DNA of 64,000 nucleotides from Paratractidigestivibacter sp003150175 (GTDB lineage Bacteria; Actinomycetota; Coriobacteriia; Coriobacteriales; Atopobiaceae): assembly GCF_964283195.1 (NCBI RefSeq), contig NZ_CAXYLH010000002.1. One strand, 5' to 3'. The translations under genes were made by a program, and so were the position numbers. The notes beneath the pieces were generated by a model. The model had not been told where the DNA came from and made no database searches. It saw only the letters and a program-made list of their open reading frames with translations. Of the stretch, positions 53,872 to 63,437 are shown one piece after another (the stretch's first letter is position 1; each line of letters starts with the position of its first letter).

Positions 53872-56147
53872 CAGAAGAGAAGACCGTCTCGGCAGAGCCC
53901 GCCGACGAGCAGGATCCGGCCCCCAAGCGTCGGGTTCGCCGCACGGCAAAGAAGCAGGCGGAGCTGACTGAGGGCGCCCCCGAAGGTTCCGGCGCCGCCG
54001 CTCGCGCTGATTCGGGGGAGGGCAAGCTCTCCGGCGAAGCTGCGGGGAAGCCCTCGGACGACCCCGCTTCCGCATCTGCCGCGAAGATCGCTCCGAAGGC
54101 TCGCAGGTCGACGAAGCGTCCTAGCAAGGTCGCCGCGGCCGAGGCACCGGTCGCCGATGGCGCTGCCGCCTCTGATGGCGTCGATGCGTCTCTTGAGGGC
54201 GCGCAGAAGCCGCGCCGCCGCGTCGCCCGCGCGCGCAAACCCAAGGCGGATCCCGCGGAGGCCCAGGCCGTGTCGGCACAGACTGCCGTGCCCTCGGGGG
54301 ATGCCGCGCCCGCTGAGGCCGTCGCCTCCAGCGATTCCGCGCCGCGCGAGATCCCCGCTGCCGCAGGCGACGTCCCCGTCGCCGAGAAGCCGAAGCGCCG
54401 CGTCGGGCGCCCGAGGAAGCAGAAGCCCGCAGACGCCGCCGAAGGCGAAGGCTCCGAGCCGGCTTCTGTCGCGTCCGCCCCCGAGCCCTCCGCAAAGAAG
54501 GACATCAAGGAGCTGAACCGTATCGCACAGGACGCGACCCACGCTTCCTCCGAGCCGGGCGACGTGCCCGGGGCCAAGGCCCTCGACTCCGTCGCCCCCG
54601 AGGGCTCCGGCGCCCAGCAGGCAGGTGAGGCGCGCCCCGCCGATTCCGACCAGCCGCGCCGCGGGCGCCGCAACCGCAGGCACTCGGAGCGTGACTTCGA
54701 GTCCGACGAGCGCCGCGACCAGTCCCAGGCCGAGAAGCAGCCCGACGGCTCTCTGCAGAACCAGCGCAAGAAAGACCGCTACGCGGACCGCGGGTCCGAT
54801 GGCCAGGGCGGCGGGCGCAACAACAACCGCCGCAACAACCGCAAGAACCGCAACCGCGACTTCAACGCCGAGCCGTCCCTCTCGCTCGAGGATGTCGCGG
54901 CCATGAAGGTCGCGGACCTGCGCTCGAAGGCCGCTGAGCTCGAGATCGAGTACGTCGGCCTGCGCAAGCCCGAGCTCGTCGAGGCGGTCTATGCGGCCGC
55001 CGCCCGCGCCGAGGGCTTCCGCCCCGTCGACGGCGTTCTCGAGATCGGAAACGAGGGCTTCGGCTGGCTGCGCACGGGCAACTACATGAAAGGCGACGAC
55101 GACTGCTTCGTCCACCAGCAGATGATCCGCAGCCTCGGCCTGCGCCCTGGCGACCGCGTCGTCGGAACGGTGGGCCCCGGCCGCGGCAACGCGAAGTACC
55201 CGCCCCTCATCAAGGTGACCTCCGTCAACGGAGTGGCGCCCGAGTCGGTCAAGTCCCGGCCCCGCTTCCGCGACCTGACGCCGGTCTTCCCCAATGAGCG
55301 CCTGGTCATGGAGCACGGCAAGGACTCCATCACCGGCCGGGCCATCGATCTGGTGAGCCCCATCGGCAAGGGCCAGCGCGGCCTCATCGTCAGCCCCCCG
55401 AAGGCCGGCAAGACGACCGTCCTCAAGAAGATTTGCCAGTCCATCGCGGCCAACAACCCCGAGGTGCACCTCTTCTGCCTGCTCGTCGACGAGCGCCCCG
55501 AGGAGGTCACCGATATGGAGCGCTCCATCAAGGGCGAGGTCGTGGCCTCGACCTTCGACATGCCGGCGGACAACCACACCCGCGTCTCTGAGCTCGTGAT
55601 CGAGCATGCTAAGCGCCTGGTCGAGATGGGGGAGGATGTCGTGGTGGTCCTCGACTCCATCACCCGCCTCGCCCGCGCCTACAACCTCGCGACCCCCGCG
55701 AGCGGCCGCATCCTCTCCGGCGGCGTCGACTCCGCCGCGCTCTACCCGCCAAAGAAGTTCCTCGGCGCCGCGCGCAACATCGAGAACGGCGGGTCCCTCA
55801 CCATCATCGCCTCCGCCCTCGTGGACACGGGGTCCAAGATGGACGAGGTCATTTTCGAGGAGTTCAAGGGCACGGGAAACATGGAGCTCAAGCTTGACCG
55901 CGACCTCGCCGACCGCCGAATCTTCCCGGCCATCGACCCGGTCTCGTCCGGCACGCGCAACGAGGACCTGCTCATCCCCGAGGAGTACCGCCCCTTCGTC
56001 TGGGGCATTCGCCGCATCCTCGCGAACATGAACAACACTGAGCGCGCCGCGAACGCCCTCGTCAAGGGCCTCAAGGGCACGAACGACAACCGCGAGTTCC
56101 TCATCAAGAGCGCAAAGAAGGCCCAACAGACCGACTACATCGCCTGA
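53868..56147 (+). CDS. rho: Transcription termination factor Rho with long N-terminal extension
   Basis: This 759-residue hexameric RNA helicase ends transcription. Residues 1-335 are low-complexity, Ala/Pro/Glu/Lys-rich, turning very basic and Arg/Asn-rich at about 260-330 (RRGRRNRRHSERD, NNRRNNRKNRNRD), as in actinobacterial Rho. The core then follows: Rho N-domain (LEDVAAMKVADLRSKAAEL), RNA-binding cold-shock fold, Walker A PPKAGKTT near 510, Walker B VVVLDSITRLARAYN, Q-loop GGVDSAALYPPKKFLGAARN and R-loop region GTGNMEL. E. coli Rho is 419 residues. GAGAGGT precedes ATG 53868. Confidence 0.96.
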   Translation: MTEEKTVSAEPADEQDPAPKRRVRRTAKKQAELTEGAPEGSGAAARADSGEGKLSGEAAGKPSDDPASASAAKIAPKARRSTKRPSKVAAAEAPVADGAAASDGVDASLEGAQKPRRRVARARKPKADPAEAQAVSAQTAVPSGDAAPAEAVASSDSAPREIPAAAGDVPVAEKPKRRVGRPRKQKPADAAEGEGSEPASVASAPEPSAKKDIKELNRIAQDATHASSEPGDVPGAKALDSVAPEGSGAQQAGEARPADSDQPRRGRRNRRHSERDFESDERRDQSQAEKQPDGSLQNQRKKDRYADRGSDGQGGGRNNNRRNNRKNRNRDFNAEPSLSLEDVAAMKVADLRSKAAELEIEYVGLRKPELVEAVYAAAARAEGFRPVDGVLEIGNEGFGWLRTGNYMKGDDDCFVHQQMIRSLGLRPGDRVVGTVGPGRGNAKYPPLIKVTSVNGVAPESVKSRPRFRDLTPVFPNERLVMEHGKDSITGRAIDLVSPIGKGQRGLIVSPPKAGKTTVLKKICQSIAANNPEVHLFCLLVDERPEEVTDMERSIKGEVVASTFDMPADNHTRVSELVIEHAKRLVEMGEDVVVVLDSITRLARAYNLATPASGRILSGGVDSAALYPPKKFLGAARNIENGGSLTIIASALVDTGSKMDEVIFEEFKGTGNMELKLDRDLADRRIFPAIDPVSSGTRNEDLLIPEEYRPFVWGIRRILANMNNTERAANALVKGLKGTNDNREFLIKSAKKAQQTDYIA

Positions 56148-56168
56148 TCTGGGATCGACTAACCGACC

Positions 56169-56212
56169 GGCCAGGTCCTCGACAAATGAATGTTGAGGGC
56201 CTGGCCTTTTTT
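56169..56212 (+). terminator. Rho-independent terminator after rho
   Basis: GGCCAGGTCCTC (56169-56180) pairs with GAGGGCCTGGCC (56195-56206, one G-T pair) and is followed by TTTTTT. Confidence 0.9.
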
Positions 56213-56393
56213 GCGCATGAAGGCATTTGTTTGTGCGCTATAGTAAACAAGCTATTGAACGTTGCAGCGGCAAACACACCTAAATCAAGCCACACCGCAG
56301 CAGCAAAGGCCCCGGACCTTCCCGGGGATTCCCACGCAGCAAATTCAGGATTTAGGACGTTCGCCGCCGCGGTACTGCGGAGGTGCTTTGGGC

Positions 56394-57761
56394 ATGAAGA
56401 CGAGAAGAAACCCTGCTGTGACGGCGGGTCTCGTTGGCGCGGCGATCCTGGTTCCGCAGCCCGCCCTCGCCGCCTCGCTCGACGAGGCCGTATCCTCGGT
56501 GCTCGGCAGCCCCGTCGCCTGCTTCGGCGCGGGCGTGCTGACCGGTGCCGTCGTCTCGGGCGTCGTCTCCGCCGTCGTGTGCCACTCGCTCATGGCGCGC
56601 GACCAGAGGCGCTCCGATGCCGAGTTCCCTGCCCAGGCCTTCCAGCCCATCCCGTTGCAGGAGGACTCTAATGCCGCCGTGCCAGCGCCTGCCCCGGCAC
56701 GCGTCGACTTCGCGGCTGCCGAGGACGCGCCTGCCCGGAAGTCCGGCAAGCATTTCCACGCCGCGGAAAAAGAGCCCGCGCCGGAGCCTCTGCCGGTCAT
56801 CGGTTCCCACGCGACCGACGACTACGAGCAGATCGCCCAGAACTACGTCAAGAAGGCCACCTTCGGCGCCCGTATGGCCACGCGCGCCCAAGGCGTAGCG
56901 AAGACCCTGCGCGACCGTATGGGCGCCGATATGATGGACGGCCTCCCCGTCATCGAGCGCGCCGACGGCTCGGTCGCCGATGTTGGCACCTCCTGGTGGA
57001 ACACCTCCGTCGGCCTCGCGTCCATCGCGAAGATCGACGATTACGTGGAAGGGGAGGACACCGACGGGCTTGCCATCCCCTCGGACTTCTCTGAGACCGG
57101 CAAGCAGATGCTCATCGAGGCCGCGCAGACCGCCTCGCTGAGGCGTCCTGCGCACACGGGCTCCTCCGCCCCGGCTCCGGCCGCGGCGTCCGAGGCACCT
57201 GCTGCCCCTATGCCCGCCCCCGCTCCCACCGCGAGCACTGCCGACGAGTTCACCCACGGCTCCATCGCCGATCGCATCGCCTTCGTCGACGAGGGCGTCT
57301 ACCCCGAGCGCCGCGATGCGGACGACTCGCTCGCCGACGACGACTGGGCCTCTGCCCTGAAGTCGATGGACGAGCGCCTGAACGCGAATCTCGTCAACCC
57401 CGAGCCGGTCATCCCCGCGCCCTTCGAGGACATCGTCGGCGACGCCGATACCCTCGACGAGCCGGACGGCCTCGAGCAGAGCACCACGTTCATCCCGTTC
57501 AAGCCCCTGGCGGGCCATCCCGAGGTCGTGGACACCGAGTCCTACGTCGATTACCTCATCGGCGACGAGTTCGGCCACAACTCTTCCAAGGCTACCCGCA
57601 ACGCCGCCGGGCGCTTCCTGCGACTGCTCGAGGGGGGCACCTCGACGAATGCCCTTGCGCGATCCGCGGGAAAGACTGGCACGAGCTCCCTTCACCGAGC
57701 GGATGACTCTGAGCCCTACCGCCCCAAGCACATGGCCATGCCCATCATGAAGGAGGCGTAG
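56394..57761 (+). CDS. Membrane-anchored protein of unknown function
   Basis: This protein of 455 residues has an N-terminus that looks like a signal peptide (TRRNPAVTAGLVGAAILVPQ, possible cleavage after PALAA). A second hydrophobic helix follows at about 45-65 (FGAGVLTGAVVSGVVSAVVC). The rest is acidic and Pro/Ala-rich with possible ordered parts around 140-225 and 375-405. I recognise no domain. GGAGGTG lies eight bases before ATG 56394; TTG 56388 is an alternative. It is followed three bases later by the VanZ-like gene, so the two probably form an operon. Confidence 0.65.
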   Translation: MKTRRNPAVTAGLVGAAILVPQPALAASLDEAVSSVLGSPVACFGAGVLTGAVVSGVVSAVVCHSLMARDQRRSDAEFPAQAFQPIPLQEDSNAAVPAPAPARVDFAAAEDAPARKSGKHFHAAEKEPAPEPLPVIGSHATDDYEQIAQNYVKKATFGARMATRAQGVAKTLRDRMGADMMDGLPVIERADGSVADVGTSWWNTSVGLASIAKIDDYVEGEDTDGLAIPSDFSETGKQMLIEAAQTASLRRPAHTGSSAPAPAAASEAPAAPMPAPAPTASTADEFTHGSIADRIAFVDEGVYPERRDADDSLADDDWASALKSMDERLNANLVNPEPVIPAPFEDIVGDADTLDEPDGLEQSTTFIPFKPLAGHPEVVDTESYVDYLIGDEFGHNSSKATRNAAGRFLRLLEGGTSTNALARSAGKTGTSSLHRADDSEPYRPKHMAMPIMKEA

Positions 57762-57764
57762 CGC

Positions 57765-58244
57765 GTGGCGGTCGGCGCAAAGCGCCATGGTCGACTCGGC
57801 TCCCCGGCCCTCGGCTGGGGAGTTTTCCTTCTCGCGTGGATCTGCTTCATCTGGGGACACTCGCTCGTTCAGGGCCCCGAGTCCTCCGCCGAAAGCGGTT
57901 TGGTGTACTCGCTGCTGAGGCCCTTATTCGGCGCACTCGGCATCGTCGACAAGGATACCTGCACCTTCATCATCCGCAAGTGCGCGCATTTCTCAGAGTA
58001 CGCCGTGCTCGGTGCCGTGGCAGCGAACCTCGCGAAGGCCCTCGTTCTCCAAGGGCTTCTCTCCTCGCGCCTTCGGGCCGTCCCCGTGGTGCTCTGCGCC
58101 GCCGTCCCCGTCCTCGACGAGACGATCCAGCTCTTCGTGCCCGGGCGCACCGGCTGCGCCCGCGACGTGCTGATCGACCTCGCCGGCATGGCGACGGGAG
58201 CCGTCGTGGCCACACTCGTCATTCGGCATCGGCGGAAGGCCTGA
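57765..58244 (+). CDS. VanZ-like membrane protein
   Basis: This 159-residue protein has four predicted membrane helices. VanZ-family marks are WGHSLVQGPESSAES, IRKCAHFSEYAVLG and DETIQLFVPGRTGCARDVLIDLAG. VanZ proteins are linked to low-level teicoplanin resistance and possibly lipid-carrier handling; function here is not proven. GTG 57765 follows AAGGAGG at eight bases. Confidence 0.85.
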   Translation: MAVGAKRHGRLGSPALGWGVFLLAWICFIWGHSLVQGPESSAESGLVYSLLRPLFGALGIVDKDTCTFIIRKCAHFSEYAVLGAVAANLAKALVLQGLLSSRLRAVPVVLCAAVPVLDETIQLFVPGRTGCARDVLIDLAGMATGAVVATLVIRHRRKA

Positions 58245-58327
58245 TATCTCCGGCGGGCGGCGCATTATTACAGAACAATTATTTTATGTTTCGCTGTTTT
58301 TAACCTAAACTGAAACGCGGACACGCG

Positions 58328-58356
58328 TTGCCCTGCGCGGTTTATCCTCCTATACG
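58328..58356 (+). promoter_or_regulatory. Promoter of the liv operon
   Basis: TTGCCC (58328-58333), a 17-base spacer and TATACG (58351-58356) lie 42 bases before livJ. The preceding 60 bases are AT-rich, which could act as an upstream element or regulator site. Confidence 0.5.
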
Positions 58357-58397
58357 CTCATAGAGCATTCTTTGCATCTATACGGGAGGAGACAAAA

Positions 58398-59603
58398 ATG
58401 AAATCGTCCGTTTCTCGCCGTCAGTTCCTCGAGCTTTCCGGAATCGTCGCCGCGGGCCTGGGTCTTGCCGGCTGCGGCAACTCCGGCTCCGGCGATTCCG
58501 GCTCCGCTTCCGGCGACGGCTCCATCAAGGTCGGCATCATGGGCCCGTACTCCGGCTCCGTCGCCCAGTACGGCGTCGCCTGTCGTGACGGCGCGCTGCT
58601 CTGGTTCAAGCAGCTCAACGTCAACGGCGGCGTCAACGGCAAGCAGGTCGACACCGACGTCCAGGACGAGAAGGGCGACGCCACCGAGGCCGTCACCGTC
58701 TACAACAAGCTCGTCGAGGACGGCGTGACCGCCATCGTGGGCGACGTCACTTCCAAGCCGACCATCGCCGTGGCCCAGAAGTCCGTCGAGGACAACATGC
58801 CCTGCGTGACCGCATCCGCTACCACCGCCGACGTCATCTCCTATGGCGACAACTATTTCCGTGCCTGCGTTACCGACCCGTTCCAGGGCAAGGTCATGGG
58901 CGACTTCGCCGCCAAGCAGGGCTACAAGACCGTCGCCACCATCTACGACTCCGGCGACGACTACGCCTCCGGCGTCGCCTCCGCATTCAAGGACGAGTGC
59001 CAGAAGAAGGGCATCACCGTCGCTAAGGAGGCCGGCTACGCCTCCGGCGCCACCGACTTCAACGCCCAGCTGACCGACATCCTCTCGGCCAACCCCGATG
59101 CCATTCTGTGCTCCAACTACTATCAGGACGACGGCATGATCGTCACCCAGGCCCGTCAGCTCGGCTACAAGGGCGTCTTCCTCGGCGCCGACGGTTGGGC
59201 CGGCATCGTTGGCGGCGACCAGGACTACGCCTCCACCGCTGACCTCGAGGGCTGCTTCTACTGCTCCTCCTTCGTCGCCTCCAACCCCGACGAGAAGGTC
59301 AAGAAGTTCATCGAGGACTTCAAGGCCGAGTACAACGAGGCCCCGACGAACTTCAACGCCCTTGCCTACGACGCCGCCGCCATCGTCACCGAGGGCCTGA
59401 AGGCCGCCGAGGACAAGAAGCTCGAGCCCGGTTCCGACGACTACAAGGCCGCCGTCATCGAGGGCATCAAGAACTGCAAGGTCGAGGGCGTCACGGGCAC
59501 CATCTCGTACTCCGGCACCGGCGACCCGCAGAAGTCCACTCTGGTCATCACCTTCAAGGAGGGCAAGGAGACCATCTTCGACACCATCGAGCCCGAGGCC
59601 TAA
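58398..59603 (+). CDS. livJ: Branched-chain amino-acid-binding lipoprotein
   Basis: This 401-residue periplasmic-type binding protein of the Leu/Ile/Val family opens with a Tat motif (SRRQFLEL) and lipobox LAGC at Cys-27, then a Gly/Ser linker. The body begins IKVGIMGPYSGSVAQYG and shows the family hinge GVTAIVGDVTSKPTIAVA. It captures branched-chain or related amino acids for LivHMGF. GGGAGGAG precedes ATG 58398. It is the first gene of a five-gene operon and is followed by a hairpin. Confidence 0.93.
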   Translation: MKSSVSRRQFLELSGIVAAGLGLAGCGNSGSGDSGSASGDGSIKVGIMGPYSGSVAQYGVACRDGALLWFKQLNVNGGVNGKQVDTDVQDEKGDATEAVTVYNKLVEDGVTAIVGDVTSKPTIAVAQKSVEDNMPCVTASATTADVISYGDNYFRACVTDPFQGKVMGDFAAKQGYKTVATIYDSGDDYASGVASAFKDECQKKGITVAKEAGYASGATDFNAQLTDILSANPDAILCSNYYQDDGMIVTQARQLGYKGVFLGADGWAGIVGGDQDYASTADLEGCFYCSSFVASNPDEKVKKFIEDFKAEYNEAPTNFNALAYDAAAIVTEGLKAAEDKKLEPGSDDYKAAVIEGIKNCKVEGVTGTISYSGTGDPQKSTLVITFKEGKETIFDTIEPEA

Positions 59604-59642
59604 GTCCTAAAGCTCGCCCTTGCGCCTGCAGGCGCAGAACCT

Positions 59643-59675
59643 GGGCACCGAGATCGGCATAGCCTCTCGGTGCCC
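59643..59675 (+). other. Intercistronic hairpin between livJ and livH
   Basis: GGGCACCGAGA (59643-59653) pairs exactly with TCTCGGTGCCC (59665-59675). No T-run follows. Position and form match the pstS-pstC hairpin, suggesting the same role in raising binding-protein mRNA. Confidence 0.6.
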
Positions 59676-59713
59676 TTCGCAGTATCCGCAAACGAATCGG
59701 AAGGGAAGTGCCC

Positions 59714-60589
59714 ATGACATTCTTGACTCAGCTGCTCAACGGCCTCAGCCTCGGCAGCATCTACGCGCTCGTGGCGCTCGGGTACACCATGGTGTACGGC
59801 ATCATCCTGCTTCTGAACTTCGCCCACGGCGACATCATCATGGTGGGCGGCTACATCGCCTGGATCGCGATGGCCACCCTCGGCCTTCCCCCGGTGGTCG
59901 CCGCCATCCTCGCCGTGCTCGGCTGCATGGTGCTCGGCGTCCTCATCGACAAGATCGCCTACGCGCCGCTGCGCGACGCCCCGCGCCTCTCGATCCTGAT
60001 CACGGCCATCGGCGTCTCGTACTTCCTTGAGAACGGCGGCCAGCTGGTCTTCGGCGCCGCAGCCAAGGTCGTCCCCCCGTTCGGAGACTTCGGCAGTATC
60101 CAGCTCGGCGACGCGAGCCTCTCTGGCCGCGCCATCCTCACCGTCCTCGTGACCGCCGCGGCCACGGCCGTCCTCACCTTCCTGGTGCAGAAGAACAAGC
60201 TCGGCAAGGCGATGCGCGCCGTCTCCGAGGACATGGGCGCCGCGCGCCTCATGGGCATCAACGTGAACCACACCATCTCGTTCACCTTCGCCGTGGGCTC
60301 CGCGCTCGCCGGCATCGGCGCCGTGCTCTACTGCATGGCCTACACGCAGATCACCCCGACCATGGGCATCATGCTCGGTACCAAGGCCTTCGTCGCCGCC
60401 GTCCTCGGCGGCATCGGATCGATCCCGGGCGCCGTCATCGGCGGCCTCATCGTCGGCTTCGCCGAGGTGTTCGTCTCGGCCATCGGCCTTTCCGTCTGGC
60501 AGGACGCCGTCGTGTTCCTGCTGCTCATCATCGTCCTCATCGTCAAGCCGACCGGTCTGCTCGGCCGTCCGATGACCGAGAAGGTCTAA
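59714..60589 (+). CDS. livH: Branched-chain amino-acid ABC permease LivH
   Basis: This 291-residue permease has about eight membrane helices. Its N-terminus GLSLGSIYALVALGYTMVYGI and segment LNFAHGDIIMVGGYIAW are typical, as is the EDMGAARLMGINV coupling loop near 170. AAGGGAAG precedes ATG 59714; GTG 59708 is two codons upstream. It works with LivM as the channel. Confidence 0.95.
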   Translation: MTFLTQLLNGLSLGSIYALVALGYTMVYGIILLLNFAHGDIIMVGGYIAWIAMATLGLPPVVAAILAVLGCMVLGVLIDKIAYAPLRDAPRLSILITAIGVSYFLENGGQLVFGAAAKVVPPFGDFGSIQLGDASLSGRAILTVLVTAAATAVLTFLVQKNKLGKAMRAVSEDMGAARLMGINVNHTISFTFAVGSALAGIGAVLYCMAYTQITPTMGIMLGTKAFVAAVLGGIGSIPGAVIGGLIVGFAEVFVSAIGLSVWQDAVVFLLLIIVLIVKPTGLLGRPMTEKV

Positions 60590-60604
60590 GGGGGTGCGCA
60601 CAGA

Positions 60605-61762
60605 ATGAAGGATTACTACAACAAGGGCGAGGAGCGCCCGACGCTCTCCGCCTCGGTGGTCGCCCCGGCCTCCAAGCGACGTAGCCTCCCCATGCCCGCG
60701 CGCTATGCCATCAATGCCGTGCTCGTCCTGCTGTTCCTGGTCATCGGCGAGTCGATGATCTCGGGCGGCGTCGTCAACCGCTACCAGACCGGCGTCCTCG
60801 AGCAGGTCGGCATCTACATCATCATGGCGGTCTCGCTGAACATCGCCACGGGCTACCTCGGCCAGCTCCCGCTGGGCCACGCCGGCTTCATGAGCGTGGG
60901 CGGCTACTCCTGCGCGCTGTTCATCATGCACATGATGCCCGTGCTCGGCCTGAACGCCAAGGCCATGGCCGCCATGGCGAGCCCCGCGGCCATCCTGCTG
61001 TTCGTCGCGGGCGTCGTCTTCGGCGGCATCTGCGCCGCCGTCTGCGGCCTCATCATCGGCATCCCGGCTCTGCGCCTCAAGGGCGACTACCTCGCCATCA
61101 TCACGTTGGGCTTCGCCGAGATCATCCGCGTCGTCATCAACAACATCGACGGCGTCCTCGGCTTCGACTTCACCGGCGGCGCCAAGGGCCTCTCGGGCAT
61201 CCCGGGGTACACGAATTTCCTCAACGTGTTCCTCGTCGTCGCGGTGGTCATCTTCCTCATCCACACGATGATGAAGTCGCGCCACGGCCGCGCGATCCTG
61301 GCCATCCGCGACAACGAGATCGCGGCCGAGGCCTCCGGCGTCAACACCACCTACTACAAGACGCTCGCGTTCGTGGTCTCCGCGTTCTTCGCGGGCGTCG
61401 GCGGCGCGCTGTACGCCGGCTGCATCGGCGTCATGGACCCGTCGAAGTTCGGCTTCATGAAGTCGGTCGAGATCCTCGTCATGGTCGTCCTCGGCGGCAT
61501 GGGCTCCATGCTCGGCTCCGTCGTCTCCGCGACCGTCCTGACGATTCTGCCCGAGGCGCTGCGCGCGTTCTCCGAATACCGCATGGTCGTCTACGCCGTC
61601 GTGCTGATCCTCGTCATGATCTTCCGCCCGCAGGGCCTGCTCGGCAGCTACGATTTCTCGCTTTCCCGCGTGATCGAGCGCTGCCTGAACAAGGACTTCC
61701 CTTGGAAAAAGAAGCCCGCTGCGGAACCCGAGCCCGCCCAGGAGGTGAGCGACCATGAGTAA
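60605..61762 (+). CDS. livM: Branched-chain amino-acid ABC permease LivM
   Basis: This 385-residue permease has a hydrophilic N-terminus (~35 residues), then about nine membrane helices. LivM marks are LNIATGYLGQLPLGHAGFMSVGGY, the GRAILAIRDNEIAAEASGVN coupling loop and MVVLGGMGSMLGSVV. The C-terminal tail is charged. It overlaps livG by 8 bases. Confidence 0.95.
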   Translation: MKDYYNKGEERPTLSASVVAPASKRRSLPMPARYAINAVLVLLFLVIGESMISGGVVNRYQTGVLEQVGIYIIMAVSLNIATGYLGQLPLGHAGFMSVGGYSCALFIMHMMPVLGLNAKAMAAMASPAAILLFVAGVVFGGICAAVCGLIIGIPALRLKGDYLAIITLGFAEIIRVVINNIDGVLGFDFTGGAKGLSGIPGYTNFLNVFLVVAVVIFLIHTMMKSRHGRAILAIRDNEIAAEASGVNTTYYKTLAFVVSAFFAGVGGALYAGCIGVMDPSKFGFMKSVEILVMVVLGGMGSMLGSVVSATVLTILPEALRAFSEYRMVVYAVVLILVMIFRPQGLLGSYDFSLSRVIERCLNKDFPWKKKPAAEPEPAQEVSDHE

Positions 61763-62606
61763 GGTGATTCACGGCGACGTCAAGCTCGTCGAGCCCAAGA
61801 GCCCGAACCTCATCCCCGAGCGCGATGCGTACAAACGCCCCGTGCTCGAGGCGACGAACCTCGGCATCGACTTCGGCGGCCTCACCGCGGTCGACGACTT
61901 CAACATCGCCCTCGGCCGCACCGAGATCTCGGGCCTCATCGGCCCGAACGGCGCGGGAAAGACGACCGTCTTCAACCTGCTGACCAACGTCTACAAGCCC
62001 ACGCGCGGCTCCATCCTGCTCGACGGCACCGCGACCGCCGGCAAGTCCGTGACCGAGGTCAACCGCATGGGCATCGCCCGCACGTTCCAGAACATCCGCC
62101 TCTTCACGCAGATGTCGGTGGAGGAGAACGTGCTCGTCGGCTTCGGCAATTCCATGAAATCGAATCTCGTCACCGACGTCCTGCGCCTTCCCGGCCACTG
62201 GAAGCAGGAGGCCGAGTTCCACGACAAGGCCCTCGAGCTTCTCGACATCTTCGACATGAGGAAGTTCGCCGGCACCCAGGCGGGCAACCTGCCCTATGGC
62301 GCCCAGCGCAGGCTCGAGATCCTGCGCGCGCTTGCCACGCAGCCCAAGGTGCTGCTCCTCGACGAGCCCGCGGCCGGCATGAACCCTGCCGAGACCGAGG
62401 AGCTCATGGAGAACATCCAGAAGATCCGCGACCAGTTCGGCATCGCTATCCTGCTCATCGAGCACGACATGAGCCTCGTTATGGGCGTCTGCGAGGTCGT
62501 CGGCGTCCTCGACTACGGGCGCATCATTGCCAAGGGCACGCCCGAGCAGATTCAGAACAACCCCAAGGTCATCGAGGCGTACCTTGGCAAGCAGGGGGTG
62601 AACTAA
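61755..62606 (+). CDS. livG: Branched-chain amino-acid ABC ATPase LivG
   Basis: This 283-residue ATPase has Walker A GPNGAGKTT, Q-loop RTFQNIRLFTQM, signature LPYGAQRRLEILRAL (YGAQ in place of SGGQ, as usual for LivG), Walker B VLLLDEPAAGMNP and switch His in IEHDMSLV. A ~30-residue N-terminal leader is extra. It pairs with LivF. Confidence 0.95.
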   Translation: MSKVIHGDVKLVEPKSPNLIPERDAYKRPVLEATNLGIDFGGLTAVDDFNIALGRTEISGLIGPNGAGKTTVFNLLTNVYKPTRGSILLDGTATAGKSVTEVNRMGIARTFQNIRLFTQMSVEENVLVGFGNSMKSNLVTDVLRLPGHWKQEAEFHDKALELLDIFDMRKFAGTQAGNLPYGAQRRLEILRALATQPKVLLLDEPAAGMNPAETEELMENIQKIRDQFGIAILLIEHDMSLVMGVCEVVGVLDYGRIIAKGTPEQIQNNPKVIEAYLGKQGVN

Positions 62607-62607
62607 C

Positions 62608-63321
62608 GTGGCCGAGACACTGCTTTCCGTCAACGACCTGCACGTGAGCTACGGCGCCATCAAGGCCGTCCGCGGCATCTCGTTCGACATCAAGAAGGGC
62701 GAGATCGTCACGCTCATCGGCGCGAACGGCGCCGGCAAGTCGACCACGCTGAACACCATCGCCGGCCTGATCAAGCCCGACGAGGGCGTCGTCGAGTTCA
62801 AGGGCGAGTCCATCGTTGGCGTGAAGGCGCACAAGATCGTCGAGCGCGGCCTCGCGCTGTGCCCCGAGGGCCGTCGCGTCTTCGCCCAGATGAGCGTCGC
62901 GGAGAACCTCGACATGGGCGGCTACACCCGCTCCGATACCGAGAACCGCGAGACCATCGAGCACGTCTACGAGCGCTTCCCGCGCCTGCGCGAGCGCATG
63001 GAGCAGTCCGCGGGCACGCTCTCCGGCGGCGAGCAGCAGATGCTCGCCATGGGCCGCGCCCTCATGAGCAAGCCTGACCTGCTGATGCTCGACGAGCCCT
63101 CGATGGGCCTCGCCCCGATACTTGTGCAGGAGATCTTCGACATCATCAAGGAGCTCAACGCCGCTGGCACCACCATCCTGCTCGTCGAGCAGAACGCGAA
63201 CATGGCGCTCTCCATCGCCGACCGTGCCTACGTCCTCGAGATCGGCACGATCAAGAAGACCGGCACCGGAGCCGAGCTGCTCGTCGATGACGACGTCCGC
63301 AAGGCCTACCTTGGCGGCTAG
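62608..63321 (+). CDS. livF: Branched-chain amino-acid ABC ATPase LivF
   Basis: This 237-residue ATPase starts at GTG 62608, one base after the livG stop, with GGGGGTGA upstream. Motifs are Walker A GANGAGKST, signature LSGGEQQMLAMGRAL, Walker B LLMLDEPSMGLAP, and VEQNANMAL. It ends the liv operon; a terminator follows. Confidence 0.95.
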   Translation: MAETLLSVNDLHVSYGAIKAVRGISFDIKKGEIVTLIGANGAGKSTTLNTIAGLIKPDEGVVEFKGESIVGVKAHKIVERGLALCPEGRRVFAQMSVAENLDMGGYTRSDTENRETIEHVYERFPRLRERMEQSAGTLSGGEQQMLAMGRALMSKPDLLMLDEPSMGLAPILVQEIFDIIKELNAAGTTILLVEQNANMALSIADRAYVLEIGTIKKTGTGAELLVDDDVRKAYLGG

Positions 63322-63357
63322 GCTTCGACCTTGATCTGATGCCTAGTACATGGCTAC

Positions 63358-63396
63358 AAAGAATGGCGCCTCGCGCGAAGCGGGGCGCCATTCTTT
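63358..63396. terminator. Bidirectional terminator between livF and thrB
   Basis: AAAGAATGGCGCC (63358-63370) pairs exactly with 63384-63396, with A/T ends on both sides, fitting termination of both convergent genes. Confidence 0.8.
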
Positions 63397-63437
63397 CGTG
63401 GGGATGCTCCCGAGCGATGCTAGGGGAGAGCTGCGGC

